A stretch of 64,000 bases of DNA from Plutella xylostella. Lineage: Eukaryota; Arthropoda; Insecta; Lepidoptera; Plutellidae. Below are positions 61,729 through 64,000 of the stretch, one piece after another (position 1 is the first letter of the stretch; every line of letters begins with the position of its first letter). Below the pieces are notes generated by a model that did not search any database, had not been told where the DNA came from, and saw only the letters and a program-made list of their open reading frames with translations. Location of the stretch: the NCBI RefSeq assembly GCF_932276165.1, contig NC_063991.1, forward strand, positions 3,153,001 to 3,217,000, read 5' to 3'. Made by a program: the position numbers and the translations under genes.

Positions 61729-64000
61729 AGATATTATTCTAAGTTGTAGTAATAATGTTCGGTATGTACTCATGTCGGTTAATGAAAACAAACATTCTTG
61801 GTTATTGGATACCGGCGCCTCGCTCTCCGTCATACGAAGCGACTTATTATCTAGAAGCGCTACCATTTATAGAGATGAAACAACAATTAAAGGAATCGGT
61901 GGACAAGTAAAGACAACTGGGTATGTTTATTTAAACATATCGCCAGATAATCATAACATTATGCGCCATAAATTTTATGTGTTTGATACCTTACCATGTT
62001 CGGCCGACGGAATTCTAGGACTTGACTTTTTAGACAAGTACCGTTCGAAAATTAATTTAGATACGAATTACTTACAGATGTACTGTAATGATAATGAACT
62101 TTATGTACCTCTGTACTATACAAATAAATTGTATATGAATAAAAATAACTTTTTGATCATACCTGCGAGAAGTGAGTCAATTCATTACATCGAGATAGAT
62201 AAAAGTATGACAGATGACTGTGTGGTTTGCGCGAGAGAGCTAGAGAAAGACGTATTCTTAGCTAGTACCATAGTAAAGCCAAATAAGGGTATCATACCTA
62301 TTCAAATACTTAATACTTCGGACAAAGACATTACTATACGTACTTTTCAACCAGAAATACACGAATTTAGTAAATATGACGTTTGTACGTTTAAAAGGTG
62401 TGAATCCAAATTGAACCGGAAATCAAAATTATTAAATTTACTTAAATTAGATCATCTAAATACGGAAGAAAAAGAATCTTTATTACCTATTTTTGAAAAA
62501 TATTCGGATATCTTCTATTTACCTGGTGATAAACTTACTACTACCAATGTTTATCAACAAAAAATACATTTGAAACCAAACACAAGTCCAGTATATGTTA
62601 AACCATACCGTTTACCTCATGCTCTGAAACCAGAAATTAAGAAAAATATAGAAAAAATGATAGCAGATGATATAATTGAAGAATGTCAAAGTGAATGGTC
62701 GTCACCCATTTTATTAGTACCAAAGAAAAACGAGGAAGGTACCGATAAACAATGGCGTCTTGTAGTAGATTTTCGTAAAGTAAATGATACCATTTTGGAT
62801 GATAAATTTCCACTTCCAAATATAATTGACATATTAGATTCACTTTCAAACTCAATTTACTTTAGCCACTGTGACCTCCAACAGGCGTATTACCAAGTTT
62901 CTTTAAGCCCAGACTCTAGAAAGGTAACTGCGTTCACAACTGACACAGGACAGTACCAGATGAAGCGTCTACCAATGGGTATGAAGACAAGCCCGAGTGC
63001 TTTCTCTAGAGCGATGACAGTAGCTCTATCAGGATTGACGTACGAAAAATGTCTTGTATACTTGGATGACCTTGTAGTTTTCGGCAGAAATTTAGAAACA
63101 CATAACCGAAATTTATTTGATGTTTTTGAAAGATTACGTAAGGTCAATTTAAAATTAAACCCAAGCAAATGCCAATTTCTCAAAAAAGAAGTTTTATATT
63201 TAGGACACGTGGTTTCCGCAGAAGGTGTTAAACCGGATCCCCAAAAAATTAGTGTTTTAAAAGATTATCCCACTCCAAAATGTACTGACGACGTAAAAAG
63301 GTTCGTCGCATTTTGTAATTATTATAGAAAATTCATACCATCATTCTCAGAAACAGCCATGCCTTTAAACAAATTAACTAGAAAAGATGAACGTTTTGTT
63401 TGGTCTGAACAGTGCGAACAAGCATTTCAAAAATTAAAAACAGCATTAACAACCCCACCAGTTCTACAATATCCTAACTTTAATGATAACCATGAATTTA
63501 TCTTACAAACTGACGCATCAGGAGTAGCGGTAGCAGCAGTATTATGTAATAGTGATTTAAGACCAGTAGCATATGCTAGCAGACCACTCAACCAAGCTGA
63601 AAGAAATTACCCTACCATACAAAAAGAATTAGTAGCAATAGTATGGGGTATTAAATATTTTAGACCTTATTTATACGGTCGAAAATTTACAGTTAAGACA
63701 GACCACAGACCACTCGTATATTTATTCGGAATGAAAGATCCTTCGTCCAGACTTCTAAAATTTAGACTAGCATTAGAGGAATACGATTTTAAGATTGAAT
63801 ATGTGAAAGGGAAAGATAATGCAGTCGCGGATGCATTATCAAGAATGGATATGACGATGAATGATTTGAAGAGTATGAATGAGAAAATTATGACTGTAAT
63901 GACTAGGGCCCAGAGTAAAAAGATGCAAGATGCAAATAAACAAACGGATTCGACACAAAATGCACGTACAGAACATCGGACTGATCACCCGAGAGTTGTG
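61652..64000 (+). CDS. Pol of the second retrotransposon, 5' part, open to the edge
   Basis: In the +1 frame relative to gag, opening with an ATG at 61652 right after TGA-TAA, and open for 783 codons to the window end. Retropepsin LLDTGASLSVI with flap-side ADGILGLDFL comes first. The RT follows with WRLVVDFRKVNDT, QQAYYQVSL, RLPMGMKTSPSAF and the catalytic YLDDLVVF, then RNase H (QTDASGVAVAAVL, KELVAIVWGIKYF, KTDHRPLVYLF, ADALSRM). Integrase would follow outside. All catalytic boxes seen are intact, suggesting a recently active element. Expression would need a +1 shift or re-initiation. Confidence 0.92.
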   Translation, partial: MKTKRRHHQLLQLYRKITNISFFVPKDIILSCSNNVRYVLMSVNENKHSWLLDTGASLSVIRSDLLSRSATIYRDETTIKGIGGQVKTTGYVYLNISPDNHNIMRHKFYVFDTLPCSADGILGLDFLDKYRSKINLDTNYLQMYCNDNELYVPLYYTNKLYMNKNNFLIIPARSESIHYIEIDKSMTDDCVVCARELEKDVFLASTIVKPNKGIIPIQILNTSDKDITIRTFQPEIHEFSKYDVCTFKRCESKLNRKSKLLNLLKLDHLNTEEKESLLPIFEKYSDIFYLPGDKLTTTNVYQQKIHLKPNTSPVYVKPYRLPHALKPEIKKNIEKMIADDIIEECQSEWSSPILLVPKKNEEGTDKQWRLVVDFRKVNDTILDDKFPLPNIIDILDSLSNSIYFSHCDLQQAYYQVSLSPDSRKVTAFTTDTGQYQMKRLPMGMKTSPSAFSRAMTVALSGLTYEKCLVYLDDLVVFGRNLETHNRNLFDVFERLRKVNLKLNPSKCQFLKKEVLYLGHVVSAEGVKPDPQKISVLKDYPTPKCTDDVKRFVAFCNYYRKFIPSFSETAMPLNKLTRKDERFVWSEQCEQAFQKLKTALTTPPVLQYPNFNDNHEFILQTDASGVAVAAVLCNSDLRPVAYASRPLNQAERNYPTIQKELVAIVWGIKYFRPYLYGRKFTVKTDHRPLVYLFGMKDPSSRLLKFRLALEEYDFKIEYVKGKDNAVADALSRMDMTMNDLKSMNEKIMTVMTRAQSKKMQDANKQTDSTQNARTEHRTDHPRVV

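Larger units (their letters stand above)
59558..64000 (+). mobile_element. Second gypsy-type LTR retrotransposon, 5' part (runs off window)
   Basis: An LTR ends with ACA at 59806 and is followed at once by a primer-binding site TGGCGATCCTGCCAG, similar to the tRNA-Arg sites of Drosophila 412/mdg1 elements as I recall them. The LTR start (TGTGGCAACATAA near 59558) is a guess because the 3' LTR is outside. Then come a leader with a small ORF, gag and pol (protease, RT, RNase H). All frames seen are open. It lies opposite in strand to the MCFD2-like gene, probably in one of its introns. Confidence 0.9.

Overview
This looks like nuclear DNA from a moth or butterfly (Lepidoptera). The genes are intron-rich with GC-rich exons and GT-AG introns, and they sit in AT-rich sequence crowded with tRNA-derived SINEs, LINE 3' ends, TA-flanked MITEs and the widespread lepidopteran repeats that begin with an AAACCGGCCAAGTGCG-type or AGCTGTTCCCGCG-type motif. 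Species cannot be fixed from the window alone.

Layout. 0.25-6.3 kb: a young but broken Ty3/gypsy-type element on the minus strand, whose 5' LTR was split by a TIR DNA transposon. It lies downstream of the only two visible exons of an eEF1A-lysine methyltransferase 2 gene (minus, 6.7-7.6 kb). That gene shares a 399-bp divergent promoter region with a complete 11-exon MOCS3/Uba4 gene (plus, 8.0-18.8 kb). Intron 4 of MOCS3 carries a hAT-like element, a palindromic repeat and a 10-bp minisatellite, and intron 9 hosts a separate nested gene. 18.8-21.9 kb: intergenic MITEs. 21.9-36.6 kb: a 9-exon TMEM26 homologue (plus) whose terminal stop codon is followed in frame by 47 more coding-like codons. 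37.7-39.9 kb: a secreted carboxylesterase-family protein (minus) lacking two of three catalytic residues. 41.4-42.0 kb (plus) and 43.8-44.6 kb (minus): two single-exon C2H2 zinc-finger genes, tail to tail. The second is divergent from a 6-exon CALML4-type calmodulin-like gene (plus, 44.9-48.5 kb) in which a MITE has inserted into a splice donor. 49-52 kb: a dense nested MITE field. 52.8-55.0 kb: an ERG28 homologue (minus) with two extra tandem copies of its terminal-exon end. 55.5-57.6 kb: SAP- and THAP-like fragments. 57.6-59.4 kb: three phase-matched alternative last exons of an MCFD2-like EF-hand gene (minus; 5' exons outside the window). 59.8-64.0 kb: the 5' part of a second gypsy-type retrotransposon (plus) with open gag and pol running off the edge.

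Function. The host genes are mostly housekeeping: tRNA thiolation/Moco sulfur transfer (MOCS3), eEF1A methylation, ER cargo receptor (MCFD2-like) and ER sterol scaffold (ERG28). They do not form one pathway. The more striking biology is how mobile DNA has reshaped these genes: a splice donor remade by a MITE, an acceptor abutting a SINE, terminal-exon duplication, and possible stop readthrough.
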